Part shown: in pieces, positions 1-7,425 of the stretch
Layout: the number at the start of each line of letters is the position of its first letter
How positions within the stretch are numbered: position 1 is the stretch's first letter
NCBI GenBank assembly: GCA_012514925.1
Contig: JAAYZI010000099.1
Coordinates: forward strand, 1 to 8,485
Source: Deltaproteobacteria bacterium
GTDB lineage: Bacteria > Bdellovibrionota_C > UBA2361 > JAAYZI01
Reading direction: 5' to 3'
Length of the DNA: 8,485 nt
Translations under genes and position numbers: made by a program
The notes under the pieces: model-generated
What the model was told of the DNA's origin: nothing
The model's input: only the letters and a program-made list of their open reading frames with translations
Databases searched by the model: none

Positions 1-920
1 ACATCCCTTTTACCCAACTCGACAACTCGCCTACCAAGCAGATCCTGCGCAGCCCTTTGCAAACCCGCATCAAGAGATGTCCTAACGTAAGGGAAAGGAG
101 TTCTACCTGATTTACTCCTCTTCTTAAGATAGCGAACAAAATGACTAGCCTCTACTTCCAGATTCGGCTCACTCAGCTCATACTCACTGCTACGAATCGC
201 GTTAAGCTGCTCCTCGTCTATTTGCCCCGAGGACCAAAGCGACTCTGCTAATGCCTCGATTCGCCAAGCAAGCGCAGGCGCGGCTGTTCGCCGTGGATCC
301 AAGCGGCTGGGTGCTCTAATAAGCACGGCCAGCAGCAAACTCTCCCGCGGCGACAATGTGCTCAAATCCCTGTCAAAAAGATCCAGCGCAGCAGCCTTCA
401 CTCCTCGTCGGTTTCGCGCAAAGGGCACCTGATTTAAATAAAACTCCAGGATTTCTCCCTTTGAAAAAACCTCCTCCAGCTGTCTAACCTCCCAAAACTC
501 AAGCCAACGGCTCCACACGGTGCGAGGCCTAGGATGGAGCATTCGCAAAACTTGTTCTGAGATTGTACTGCCGCCACGGACAATTCGCCGATGAATTACC
601 GCATCACGCATCGCTCCGAGAATACTCTTATAGTCATTTCCTAAATGAGAAAAGAAACGACGGTCTTCCGCTGTAATAACCGCTTTTAAGAGCAGAGGAG
701 GAATCTCTTCCAAATTTACTTGCTGCTGGTAATTCCAGGCGTTGGCATAGGTGCGGCTCAGAGGCTCGCCCCCTCTGCTTAAAAATTGCACATTCTCAAG
801 CTCTTCTTGCGGAGGAAGAAGCCTATCAGGAAGCGACCGCAGTCTGAGCTTGGTAACAGCCGCAAGTAGCAGAACACAGATCGCGGTAAGCAGAAAGACA
901 GCGGGGAAACACTTCTTCAT
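1..920 (-). CDS. pbpC: Penicillin-binding protein 1C, N-terminal part (gene runs off the left edge)
   Basis: Predicted membrane-anchored peptidoglycan glycosyltransferase/transpeptidase of the PBP1C type. The reading frame is open from ATG at 920 to the window edge: 306 codons, against about 770 in E. coli PbpC. Seen in the translation: a short basic start (MKKC), one hydrophobic span at about residues 5-22, then a GT51 domain. Its motifs are EDRRFFSHLGND (85-96, catalytic Glu85), GGSTISEQ (116-123), KGEILEFYLN (154-163) and the APSRL segment (203-207) that resembles PBP1C. The linker TSLDAGLQ (281-288) marks the start of the transpeptidase region, whose SxxK, SxN and KTG motifs lie outside the window. 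The start codon overlaps the stop of the upstream macroglobulin gene as ATGA, so the two are very likely co-transcribed and translationally coupled. The known yfhM-pbpC pairing supports PBP1C over other class A PBPs. The Gln-to-Glu change inside the second GT51 motif is a small oddity. Confidence 0.93.
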   Translation of the reverse strand, partial: MKKCFPAVFLLTAICVLLLAAVTKLRLRSLPDRLLPPQEELENVQFLSRGGEPLSRTYANAWNYQQQVNLEEIPPLLLKAVITAEDRRFFSHLGNDYKSILGAMRDAVIHRRIVRGGSTISEQVLRMLHPRPRTVWSRWLEFWEVRQLEEVFSKGEILEFYLNQVPFARNRRGVKAAALDLFDRDLSTLSPRESLLLAVLIRAPSRLDPRRTAAPALAWRIEALAESLWSSGQIDEEQLNAIRSSEYELSEPNLEVEASHFVRYLKKRSKSGRTPFPYVRTSLDAGLQRAAQDLLGRRVVELGKRD

Positions 921-3900
921 TTAAGCCCTTGCACTATCATCGTCTCGGCTGAGGTCTGTCCGAAAGTATCGGGGCTGTAGATCTCCTCCGCCCTAAGCGG
1001 AAGCGACAAGAACTCACCCGGACTTATCACCTGCGCAAGATAGGCCAGGTGGTAGTTTCCAGAAGGCAGATACTCCGAATAAAAACGAACAGAGTCATGT
1101 CTCAATTCTCGGTGGTAGAAACTCCAACGGGACGAGGAATAGATTATCCAATCGGAGAATTTATACCAATATGATGAACCCTCTAGCGGCAGGTCCGCAG
1201 CGGCATCAACACTTGACGCAGTAGCAAACTCCCGATTAAGCGCTTCAAGCCCCCCAGGAAGAGGATCATTAACTACCACAAAATTTCTTGCCTCTGGTAA
1301 ACTTAAATATATATCCACCCTGAGCAGATCCCCAACCTTAACTTTATAGGGAGCAGAAAGCAGATCAAACTTTCCTCCACGCTGCACGCTCACTTCTTTA
1401 ATTACCTCTATACCCGCGTTAGTTGAGACTTTAGGCAGACTAAGCGGAGCGTAATTAAGCATCACGTTGTAATATGTCCGGCCTTGACCTTGGCGCAAAA
1501 TCTGAACGTCTCTGCTTTGCCCAAGGTCTTCACTTCTAATCCCCCGCTGAAACGACCGGGGTTCGTCTCTTACAGAAGCAAATTCTGTCTCCCCCAAGTC
1601 TTCTCCAGAGAGGCTCACCTTCCATTTACCTTGTGGGGGTTTTGATTCATATTCTCGGCTGTAATCGGAGAGACTTTTCATACAGAACAGATTTTCTTGG
1701 GTATTCTCCCAATGATCACGACCACCTCTGGTTTGCGAAATCGTGGCCGCAAGTTTCGGCGCTATATCGGGATTATAACGTATCCCAAGCTCATCCTTTT
1801 TGTTCTTATACAGAGAGTTATAAGCAATAATTGCGCTAAGCGCAGCGCAATTGTCACGAAGCGGAGTGCTGAGAATTCTTTCAAAGAGCGAAGTATCCAA
1901 ATCCTCAAGCAACATAAACTTGCCGGAGGTTTCATTCCCTCCCGCAAGAATACTAGGTAAAACCTTTCTCTGAATCTTTTCGGAACCTTTTACCTTAAGC
2001 GCTGCAAGCGCATAATGAGACCTGCCGAAAATGCTCATACTCTTTATCGTAGGTTCAAAGCGCTGCAAATCGGCGAGCGAAACCTTGCCAGCAGAAGCTA
2101 GCGCATGAAGGGCCACGGCACGCACCGTGGCAGAGATGCGCTCTGAGTAAAAATCGGGTACTGTGTTCTTTCTTAGAAACTCCTCCAGATATGCCTGCAA
2201 CCTAGCTTCTACCTGCACTGGGACGTTATATCCAGCCTCTTTGAGCCAGACGAAAGCAAGCGCAGTGTAAGCGCTAAGATACGGATCAACGTATTGGTCG
2301 TTCGCGATAAAATAAGACATGCCGCCGTTTGGGGCTTGAAAGGACTGCGCCTTATCAAGCGTATTCTGGGGAATCTCCGAGCTTTTTTCCCAAACGAAGG
2401 AGGGAGAAACATAAGCTTTTAGCTGATTGTAATGAAAGGCCATTACGCCTTTGCTAAGTATCTGCTCCCAGCACGAATAGGGATAGTCTCGCATATATGC
2501 GAAGGCACCTTGAAGCGCCGAAAGAATTGACGGGGAAAGCGTCACTTCGAGTGATCCCACGTTAGAACGGATATCACCAGGGACTAAGAGCTTTTCTTCT
2601 GCGCTTTCAGCGTCAAAAGACCCATAAGTGGCAGCCGTTTGGAGCGACCATGAAGGAAGCACATTTAACGAAAAATCAACTAAGTCCGAGTCAACTTCGT
2701 CTTTGGCTGAAACCGTAAAAACGACTTGGCCGCTTTCGCTTACCGAGACCGGCAGAGAAACGGGATGTCGCTCAAAGGGCTTCGCGGTAAGCTTAACAGT
2801 GCGCGGCTCACTCTTCACTCCATCGCCTTTTGCGCTAAGGTTAACCTCAATTTTTCTGGCCTTGTCGGCTCTGTTCATCAGCACAAACTGAGCATCAAGT
2901 ACATCTCCCGCGTGAACTTGGTTTGGAATCGCCGGCCTAATCTCAGTAAGCTTGTTGACCTTAAAAGACCCTTCTCCAAGGCCCATCTTTTGTCCAGGAG
3001 TTAACGCAAGCGCCAAAACTCTCCAACCGGTAAGATTATCCGGTGCCTCAAATTCAAACGTAGCAGTACCATCTTCTGCCGCAACAAGCGTCGGATTCCA
3101 ATAAGCGACATATTTAAACAAAGTGCGACGACCCATCGCGCCTAGGCCATCTCCCCCTGAGTTTGCACCTTTCTTCTCAAACTTTCTCTTACCTACCAAC
3201 TTAAGCAGCAAATTGAAGTTGAACAGATCGAGCGGCATTAGTTTAAAAAAACCAGCGTAGGGGTCGAAGTAATTTCGACCGGCCGAAATGAGATCAAAGA
3301 CCGACTCATCTAGTACGGCTACTGCATATTCAAGCTCTGTAGGAGTCTCGCCCTGTTTGGTGGTCGCGGTAAGAGCAACCTTAACTGTGTCACTCGGTTT
3401 GTATTCCTCTCTTTCAGTCTTGACTTGGATATCTAGCTCATCGTGTTTGTCTCTAACGTCAATCTTGGCGTAACCCATACGCATCGTGGGTTTCCCAAGG
3501 TCTACTTCCATATCTGGCGCTGAAGATTCCACCCTCCCAGACATCAATACTACCGAGAGATAAAAACTCGGAAGAAGCTCGGGAGTCACAGGAACTTCTA
3601 TGACCTGACCAGCATCTGGGAGAGTTTGCCGCCAATGAGAAATCACTCCGTAGCGTTCAATGCTGATCAGTGCCTGAGCGCCGGGGAATGGATTTTTAAG
3701 CAAAAATCTAGCCGTCTCCCCAACCTTATAGCTCGTCTTTTCGGGTACAATATCAATCCTAGAGTCAGCCGCGCCGGTGTTCCAGAGAACTTCTCCTTGT
3801 CCACTCACCCAAGTGTAGATTTTAGAGCTATGTTCTCTATTAAGAGTGTCCTTCACCACTGCTTCAGCCAGATAAGAACCTGGTGTGGTCGGCGTAAATT

Positions 3901-6900
3901 TGCAGCCGACGGGCTGCGGGCCGGAGCTTAACTCGCAACTTGAAACATCTTTATATTGGGTTTCATAGTACATTTCATAGACATTTCCTGGACCCCTCAC
4001 TCTTGAAGCGAGAATAACTTCCTGCTTAATCGTTACAGTTACAGGCACCCCACTGACAAGCCGTCCACGCTCATCCGAGACCACAGCCAAAACCTCACTC
4101 TGTTCTCCAAGCGGATACATCCACTTAGGAAAGTTCAGCCCGACGTAACGATCCCTCCCAGCAAACACCGCGGAATCTCTCGCCGCAACGTACCGCCCAC
4201 GATCATCACGCACAGCACTCTCAACCACCAAGGTCCCATAGTAAGCCTTCTGCTCGCTCAATGGCACCTCGAAAATAGAGCGTCCTTTATCGTCGAGAGT
4301 AAGCTCGCTTTGAAAAACCATTGGCAAATTGAGCTCCCGAGCAGTATCAAAATCAAACCCGGCTGCTTGTTTACCAAAATCAAACCCGGCTGCTTGTTGA
4401 TCAACCACTTCGAATGATTTGGGTATCAAACGTCCAGTAAGCCTCAGCGCTCCATTGGTATAAGCGCCACCTGCATGAAGATTGGCCTGCGTAATCACCC
4501 GAACCTTGTCTCCTGGTCTAACTAGGTCTGCTGCAAGGTCCGTCTGCACCCTAAAAGAGGCAGGAGTGAAATCGCTTACCAACACTGTTAATGGTACAAC
4601 CGCCCTTACATCAATCTTACTCTTATTTGGGCCATCGATCTGAACCTTCTCATCTCTCCAACTGTAACGACTGTAGGAAGCGAACTTCAAGATAAGCTGA
4701 AACCTGTAAGAACCTACCGCACCTGATTCCGGCAGCATGAATTCGCCGCTATACCCACCAAAGCGCGAAAATTCAACATCCGGCACTTCGTGGACGACCT
4801 TTCCCATAGGGTCAAAGACCTTAAGCGCATAGCCGGTTCTCGGCGCCGGAATCAAGTTTTTCCCATCTTGTTCACGAACATAAATTTTGTACTGGAGAAT
4901 CTGCCCCAGTTTGTAAATCCCCTGAGGGGTGGTCCCCCATGCCTTAAGGTGGCCGTGGGCGGCCTTACGCTCATTTGAAATATAGCCTCCATTACGGCTG
5001 AACGGTTCTAGTAGCATTTCATCTACGAGCGGCAGAATGGCGAAGTCCTCTCCTTTGTCAACCCGCACTTTAAACACCGGCTCTTTTGGTTCGGCCCCCC
5101 AGTAGAAAGATGTTTTTGCTTCTGGGTCGAGCGCAGCCGAACCAGGCAGAATGGCCACACCAGAGTCGTCTGTAATGGCCTCCGCCATCGCCTGCGGGGC
5201 GTCTGTAAAGTTATTCATCTGCTCCGCATAGATACGCACCCGAGCATCAGAAACAGGCTCACCATCTTTTAACCGAGTAACCCAAACAAGTGAGTTGAAA
5301 TGTCCAAGCTTGGTATGAACATGAAAAGGAGTAACTTGGGAAACAAAAAAAGGATTGTATGGTTTGTTCCCTCGCGCTGGATCAGGAGAACCAAAAAGAT
5401 TTCCGTAAAGAATACCGGACTTCTCTCCAAGATAGTTTCTAATTTTAAGCGGAAAATAATAAGAAAGATTCTGCACATTATCGACTGGGACTTTCAGCCT
5501 GTTCTCGGCACCAACTCCGCTTGAAGTTAGAGTTTTGTAAGAAATCGACAGTGAGTCCAGATTCTGGACGGCTACCGGCAAGTGTGTAGACTCCTCGCTT
5601 TCTAGCACAGAGAAACGATCTCCCATAAAAAAGCGGGGAAGCCGATGTGCCGTAGCGAATACGAAATCTATTTCATCTTCGAGTGCCCGGCCAAACTCAT
5701 CTTTTATGCTCCCTTGCGGAGCTTTAAGACGATATTCTTGAAACGCTTTTAATCCGTAGGGTAGAGGCACTGTATACACAGTGCCTCGCTCGTGCGGACC
5801 CCAGAGCTGGGAATAAGAATAGTCATCCGCCCAGAAATCGAACTCGGTGTTTTCCCCCCGAGGATCGGGTTCAATAAGCATGTTCTTTTTAAACGAATCC
5901 TTAAGCGTTGGAGCAGAGAGAAGCATTTCAATAACAGATTGGGAATCGCAGCGGCCTAGCTCTTTGGGGGAGGCATTTGTTGTAATTCTCCGAAATTTTC
6001 CTCTGGCGCAGCCCCTATAATGGTTCTCCGTTTCATCCTGTGGTTTAAGAGATGTTCCCTCCATGCAGCAGCGAATCCCCAAAAAGGAGAATTTAGGAAA
6101 AGTATCAAACTGCACAAGCCGTTGATTATCACTTCCCGTCTCCGGTCCTTCGGCAGAAAGCAGTCCGGGTTCGACCATAAGCTGGACTCTTTTATCCTCC
6201 CCTAGATCTCTTGTTGACGTGACTCGGTAGTAGAAGCTTTTAGTAGGAACCGTCAACTTTGTGTTTTCGTCGCGGTTTTCGGGCTGAATTTCTCCGTTTT
6301 CATCCACAGGAATAGGAAGAAGTTCGAGTGGAACTCTCTCGTTTCCCTCTTCAAGCATAAAGAACAAATGCTCGGCGACGCTTTTAGCAAGCACGTATTG
6401 ATTAAACGTCACCTCGATTACGGGCCTGCTTGGGCTTGACCAGGTGCGAAAAAGCGTATCGTTAACGCTTGGACGAATTGTGGAAATTACCACTGGCCCC
6501 TGTTTGTCAACAAAATGTTTAAAGCCGTGTCTGATAATCTGAGATTCAATCGACTCTGCTTCTTTAGGTTCGCTTCTGACTTTTAAGTGATAAACGCTCG
6601 CTTTCTGTAAAGCGTCCTTCTCGCTTAACATGCAAGCGAGACTTCTCGTTCCCAGCCAGCGCCATTCGCAGTTAATTTCCGGCTCAAAGAAAAGAGGGAT
6701 TTCGCCGGAGTTTCTTTCCATACGGCCAACTGGAGCCACCGGAGAGCTAAACTCTAAAACTATTTGCTGAAGTTGCTCGACCTCTTCTCCCTTTGGATTT
6801 ACACGAATTACCGGAATAACCCGCTCAGGAAGACTGCTTAGACCGTCCTGTTTGGGGGTATTCTCCAATGCTTGTTTATCACAAGCCATCACGCCCATGA

Positions 6901-6958
6901 GAACCAAGCAACTAAGTGCAAAGAAAAACCGTTTTCCAGAGAACAAGAAGCTACCCAT
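917..6958 (-). CDS. Bacterial alpha-2-macroglobulin lipoprotein with thioester (YfhM-like)
   Basis: Predicted periplasmic protease trap: cleavage of a bait region exposes a thioester that binds the attacking protease. I choose ATG 6958 (2013 residues), which has GGAG six bases upstream, over an in-frame TTG at 6979. The N-terminus is a lipoprotein signal ending VMAC, giving lipidated Cys26. Asp27 at position +2 is the inner-membrane retention signal in the E. coli Lol rule. Domains in order: an N-terminal Ig-like/MG1 type region (about 45-125), MG2-like WVTRLKDGEPVSDARVRIY (559-577), MG3-like YKLGQILQYKIYVR (682-695), a bait-region type segment around SYKVGETARF (Tyr1077), the A2M signature DNLTGWR (1307-1313), and the thioester CWEQ (1496-1499) opening an alpha-helical TED. 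The C-terminal bMG10-type domain carries VGD (1875-1877) and DPLPGGLE (1898-1905). It is longer than E. coli YfhM (1653 residues), with much of the excess apparently before MG2. It contains a 27-bp tandem duplication. Co-transcribed with pbpC. Family assignment is firm; the function is inferred from the family. Confidence 0.96.
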   Translation of the reverse strand: MGSFLFSGKRFFFALSCLVLMGVMACDKQALENTPKQDGLSSLPERVIPVIRVNPKGEEVEQLQQIVLEFSSPVAPVGRMERNSGEIPLFFEPEINCEWRWLGTRSLACMLSEKDALQKASVYHLKVRSEPKEAESIESQIIRHGFKHFVDKQGPVVISTIRPSVNDTLFRTWSSPSRPVIEVTFNQYVLAKSVAEHLFFMLEEGNERVPLELLPIPVDENGEIQPENRDENTKLTVPTKSFYYRVTSTRDLGEDKRVQLMVEPGLLSAEGPETGSDNQRLVQFDTFPKFSFLGIRCCMEGTSLKPQDETENHYRGCARGKFRRITTNASPKELGRCDSQSVIEMLLSAPTLKDSFKKNMLIEPDPRGENTEFDFWADDYSYSQLWGPHERGTVYTVPLPYGLKAFQEYRLKAPQGSIKDEFGRALEDEIDFVFATAHRLPRFFMGDRFSVLESEESTHLPVAVQNLDSLSISYKTLTSSGVGAENRLKVPVDNVQNLSYYFPLKIRNYLGEKSGILYGNLFGSPDPARGNKPYNPFFVSQVTPFHVHTKLGHFNSLVWVTRLKDGEPVSDARVRIYAEQMNNFTDAPQAMAEAITDDSGVAILPGSAALDPEAKTSFYWGAEPKEPVFKVRVDKGEDFAILPLVDEMLLEPFSRNGGYISNERKAAHGHLKAWGTTPQGIYKLGQILQYKIYVREQDGKNLIPAPRTGYALKVFDPMGKVVHEVPDVEFSRFGGYSGEFMLPESGAVGSYRFQLILKFASYSRYSWRDEKVQIDGPNKSKIDVRAVVPLTVLVSDFTPASFRVQTDLAADLVRPGDKVRVITQANLHAGGAYTNGALRLTGRLIPKSFEVVDQQAAGFDFGKQAAGFDFDTARELNLPMVFQSELTLDDKGRSIFEVPLSEQKAYYGTLVVESAVRDDRGRYVAARDSAVFAGRDRYVGLNFPKWMYPLGEQSEVLAVVSDERGRLVSGVPVTVTIKQEVILASRVRGPGNVYEMYYETQYKDVSSCELSSGPQPVGCKFTPTTPGSYLAEAVVKDTLNREHSSKIYTWVSGQGEVLWNTGAADSRIDIVPEKTSYKVGETARFLLKNPFPGAQALISIERYGVISHWRQTLPDAGQVIEVPVTPELLPSFYLSVVLMSGRVESSAPDMEVDLGKPTMRMGYAKIDVRDKHDELDIQVKTEREEYKPSDTVKVALTATTKQGETPTELEYAVAVLDESVFDLISAGRNYFDPYAGFFKLMPLDLFNFNLLLKLVGKRKFEKKGANSGGDGLGAMGRRTLFKYVAYWNPTLVAAEDGTATFEFEAPDNLTGWRVLALALTPGQKMGLGEGSFKVNKLTEIRPAIPNQVHAGDVLDAQFVLMNRADKARKIEVNLSAKGDGVKSEPRTVKLTAKPFERHPVSLPVSVSESGQVVFTVSAKDEVDSDLVDFSLNVLPSWSLQTAATYGSFDAESAEEKLLVPGDIRSNVGSLEVTLSPSILSALQGAFAYMRDYPYSCWEQILSKGVMAFHYNQLKAYVSPSFVWEKSSEIPQNTLDKAQSFQAPNGGMSYFIANDQYVDPYLSAYTALAFVWLKEAGYNVPVQVEARLQAYLEEFLRKNTVPDFYSERISATVRAVALHALASAGKVSLADLQRFEPTIKSMSIFGRSHYALAALKVKGSEKIQRKVLPSILAGGNETSGKFMLLEDLDTSLFERILSTPLRDNCAALSAIIAYNSLYKNKKDELGIRYNPDIAPKLAATISQTRGGRDHWENTQENLFCMKSLSDYSREYESKPPQGKWKVSLSGEDLGETEFASVRDEPRSFQRGIRSEDLGQSRDVQILRQGQGRTYYNVMLNYAPLSLPKVSTNAGIEVIKEVSVQRGGKFDLLSAPYKVKVGDLLRVDIYLSLPEARNFVVVNDPLPGGLEALNREFATASSVDAAADLPLEGSSYWYKFSDWIIYSSSRWSFYHRELRHDSVRFYSEYLPSGNYHLAYLAQVISPGEFLSLPLRAEEIYSPDTFGQTSAETMIVQGLK
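1829..1852. repeat. Inverted repeat inside the macroglobulin gene (TED region)
   Basis: The 9-bp arms aattgcgct (1829-1837) and agcgcaatt (1844-1852) are exact reverse complements separated by 6 bp. They code for part of NCAALSAIIA in the helical thioester domain. Alanine-rich GCG/GCA codons and Leu codons favour such pairings by chance, so this may have no function. Confidence 0.5.
4348..4401 (-). repeat. 27-bp in-frame tandem duplication inside the macroglobulin gene
   Basis: Two adjacent 27-bp units share an identical 24-bp core (4348-4371 and 4375-4398). In the protein this gives QAAGFDF twice (residues 855-861 and 864-870), joined by Gly-Lys. Because the unit is a multiple of three, the frame is kept. 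The near-perfect DNA identity, including synonymous positions, indicates a recent slippage or unequal-exchange event rather than an old structural repeat. It lies between the MG3-like and bait-region segments, probably in a loop. Confidence 0.93.
5764..5787. repeat. Perfect inverted repeat inside the macroglobulin gene
   Basis: The 10-bp arms gaggcactgt (5764-5773) and acagtgcctc (5778-5787) are exact reverse complements around a 4-bp centre, atac. They lie in coding sequence for the segment GTVYTVPLP. The mRNA could form a stable hairpin there. No regulatory role can be assigned from the sequence alone. Confidence 0.7.
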
Positions 6959-6964
6959 AAGGCA

Positions 6965-6968
6965 CTCC
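6965..6968 (-). promoter_or_regulatory. Ribosome binding site that sets the macroglobulin start
   Basis: GGAG on the minus strand sits six bases before ATG 6958. The alternative TTG at 6979 has only a weak upstream match and would put seven extra residues ahead of the lipoprotein signal peptide, so the ATG is preferred. Confidence 0.65.
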
Positions 6969-6988
6969 GAGATAAACAATTCCAGGGC

Positions 6989-7017
6989 ATTTTAGCCCCA
7001 CGTAAACCAACCTGCAA
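6989..7017 (-). promoter_or_regulatory. Candidate sigma-70-type promoter for the macroglobulin-pbpC operon
   Basis: On the minus strand TTGCAG (7012-7017) and TAAAAT (6989-6994) are separated by exactly 17 bp. This would start transcription near 6982 and give a leader of about 24 nt that still contains the GGAG site. The -35 hexamer matches TTGACA at only three positions, so this is a plausible but unproven call. It lies just downstream of the inverted-repeat element in the direction of transcription, so that element could influence it. Confidence 0.45.
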
Positions 7018-7084
7018 TTCCCAAAGGGACACTTTCCTTTCAAATTTTCAGTCTGGTGACAGACAACAACAGAATTACTAAACC

Positions 7085-7409
7085 GTAACCATTCACATAC
7101 GGAATTGATTACACAGTTTTGTTTTCAGCCTGGGCGGTAACGCAGAATTAATTTCACTTTCTCCAGAGAAAGTAATATTACAAAGTAAATATGGCAGCCG
7201 CATATAAAACGTAAGGTCATCAAATCTGGTACGACCTAATGTTGGTCTTAAAGCCCAGGTTAGCAGAGCCTTTCTGGTGATGGCTGACGGTAACGCGGAA
7301 TCGTGGGCGATAAAACTTCACTTTCTCCAGAGAAAGTGAATTTAGTTCCGCGTTACCGCCCGGGCTGAAAACAAGAATTGCGTGATCAATTCCTCGCGTA
7401 AGCGGTTAC
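7085..7409. mobile_element. MITE-like element with long imperfect terminal inverted repeats
   Basis: About 325 bp of non-coding DNA is bounded by gtaacc at 7085-7090 and its complement ggttac at 7404-7409. The left arm (7085-7172) and right arm (7321-7409) are inverted repeats. The inner 52 bp (7121-7172 against 7321-7372) align without gaps at 46 of 52 positions. The next segment outward has one single-base indel, and the outermost part is weaker but includes an identical ggaattgat (7101-7109). The core contains cggtaacgc and a palindrome around ctttctc-ca-gagaaag. The 148 bp between the arms hold no credible ORF, so any mobility would need a transposase elsewhere. No clean target-site duplication is visible. 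The right end lies 16 bp past the reductase stop codon and the left end about 68 bp upstream of the predicted a2m -35 box. The alternatives are a non-mobile palindromic intergenic repeat or a large structured regulatory or terminator region. Confidence 0.6.
7288..7358. repeat. Internal hairpin within the inverted-repeat element
   Basis: cggtaacgcggaa (7288-7300) pairs perfectly with ttccgcgttaccg (7346-7358). Inside it ttcactttctc (7317-7327) pairs perfectly with gagaaagtgaa (7330-7340) across a 2-bp centre. Positions 7288-7300 and 7317 onward are thus a third, directly repeated copy of the left-arm motif, split by an insertion of about 12 bp. The right arm can pair with either this copy or the far left arm. 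There is no following T-run on either strand, so it is not a typical intrinsic terminator. Confidence 0.75.
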
Positions 7410-7425
7410 AGTAAAACTAGCACGG

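Noticed and set aside
1829..1852. The 9-bp inverted repeat as a regulatory hairpin
   Set aside because: It sits in alanine-rich coding sequence where such pairings are likely by chance, and nothing nearby suggests a function.
6959..6979. TTG at 6979 as start of the macroglobulin
   Set aside because: The ATG at 6958 has a well-spaced GGAG and gives a standard lipoprotein signal peptide; the TTG has only a weak upstream match.
6872..7081. A 69-codon plus-strand reading frame across the a2m start and its upstream region
   Set aside because: It overlaps the signal peptide coding region, promoter and RBS of a2m on the other strand, and its translation has no recognisable family features.
7317..7340. 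Palindrome ttcactttctc-ca-gagaaagtgaa as an intrinsic terminator of the reductase gene
   Set aside because: There is no T-run after it on the minus strand, the stem is AT-rich, and it is part of the larger inverted-repeat element about 85 bp past the stop codon.
961..7410. Apparent excess of the hexamer CGCTTA/TAAGCG (about 13 by eye, mostly in one orientation) as a DNA uptake or architecture motif
   Set aside because: Most copies lie in coding sequence as Ala-Leu type codon pairs in a2m, so codon usage explains the bias. A genome-wide count against a codon-shuffled background would be needed to revive the idea.
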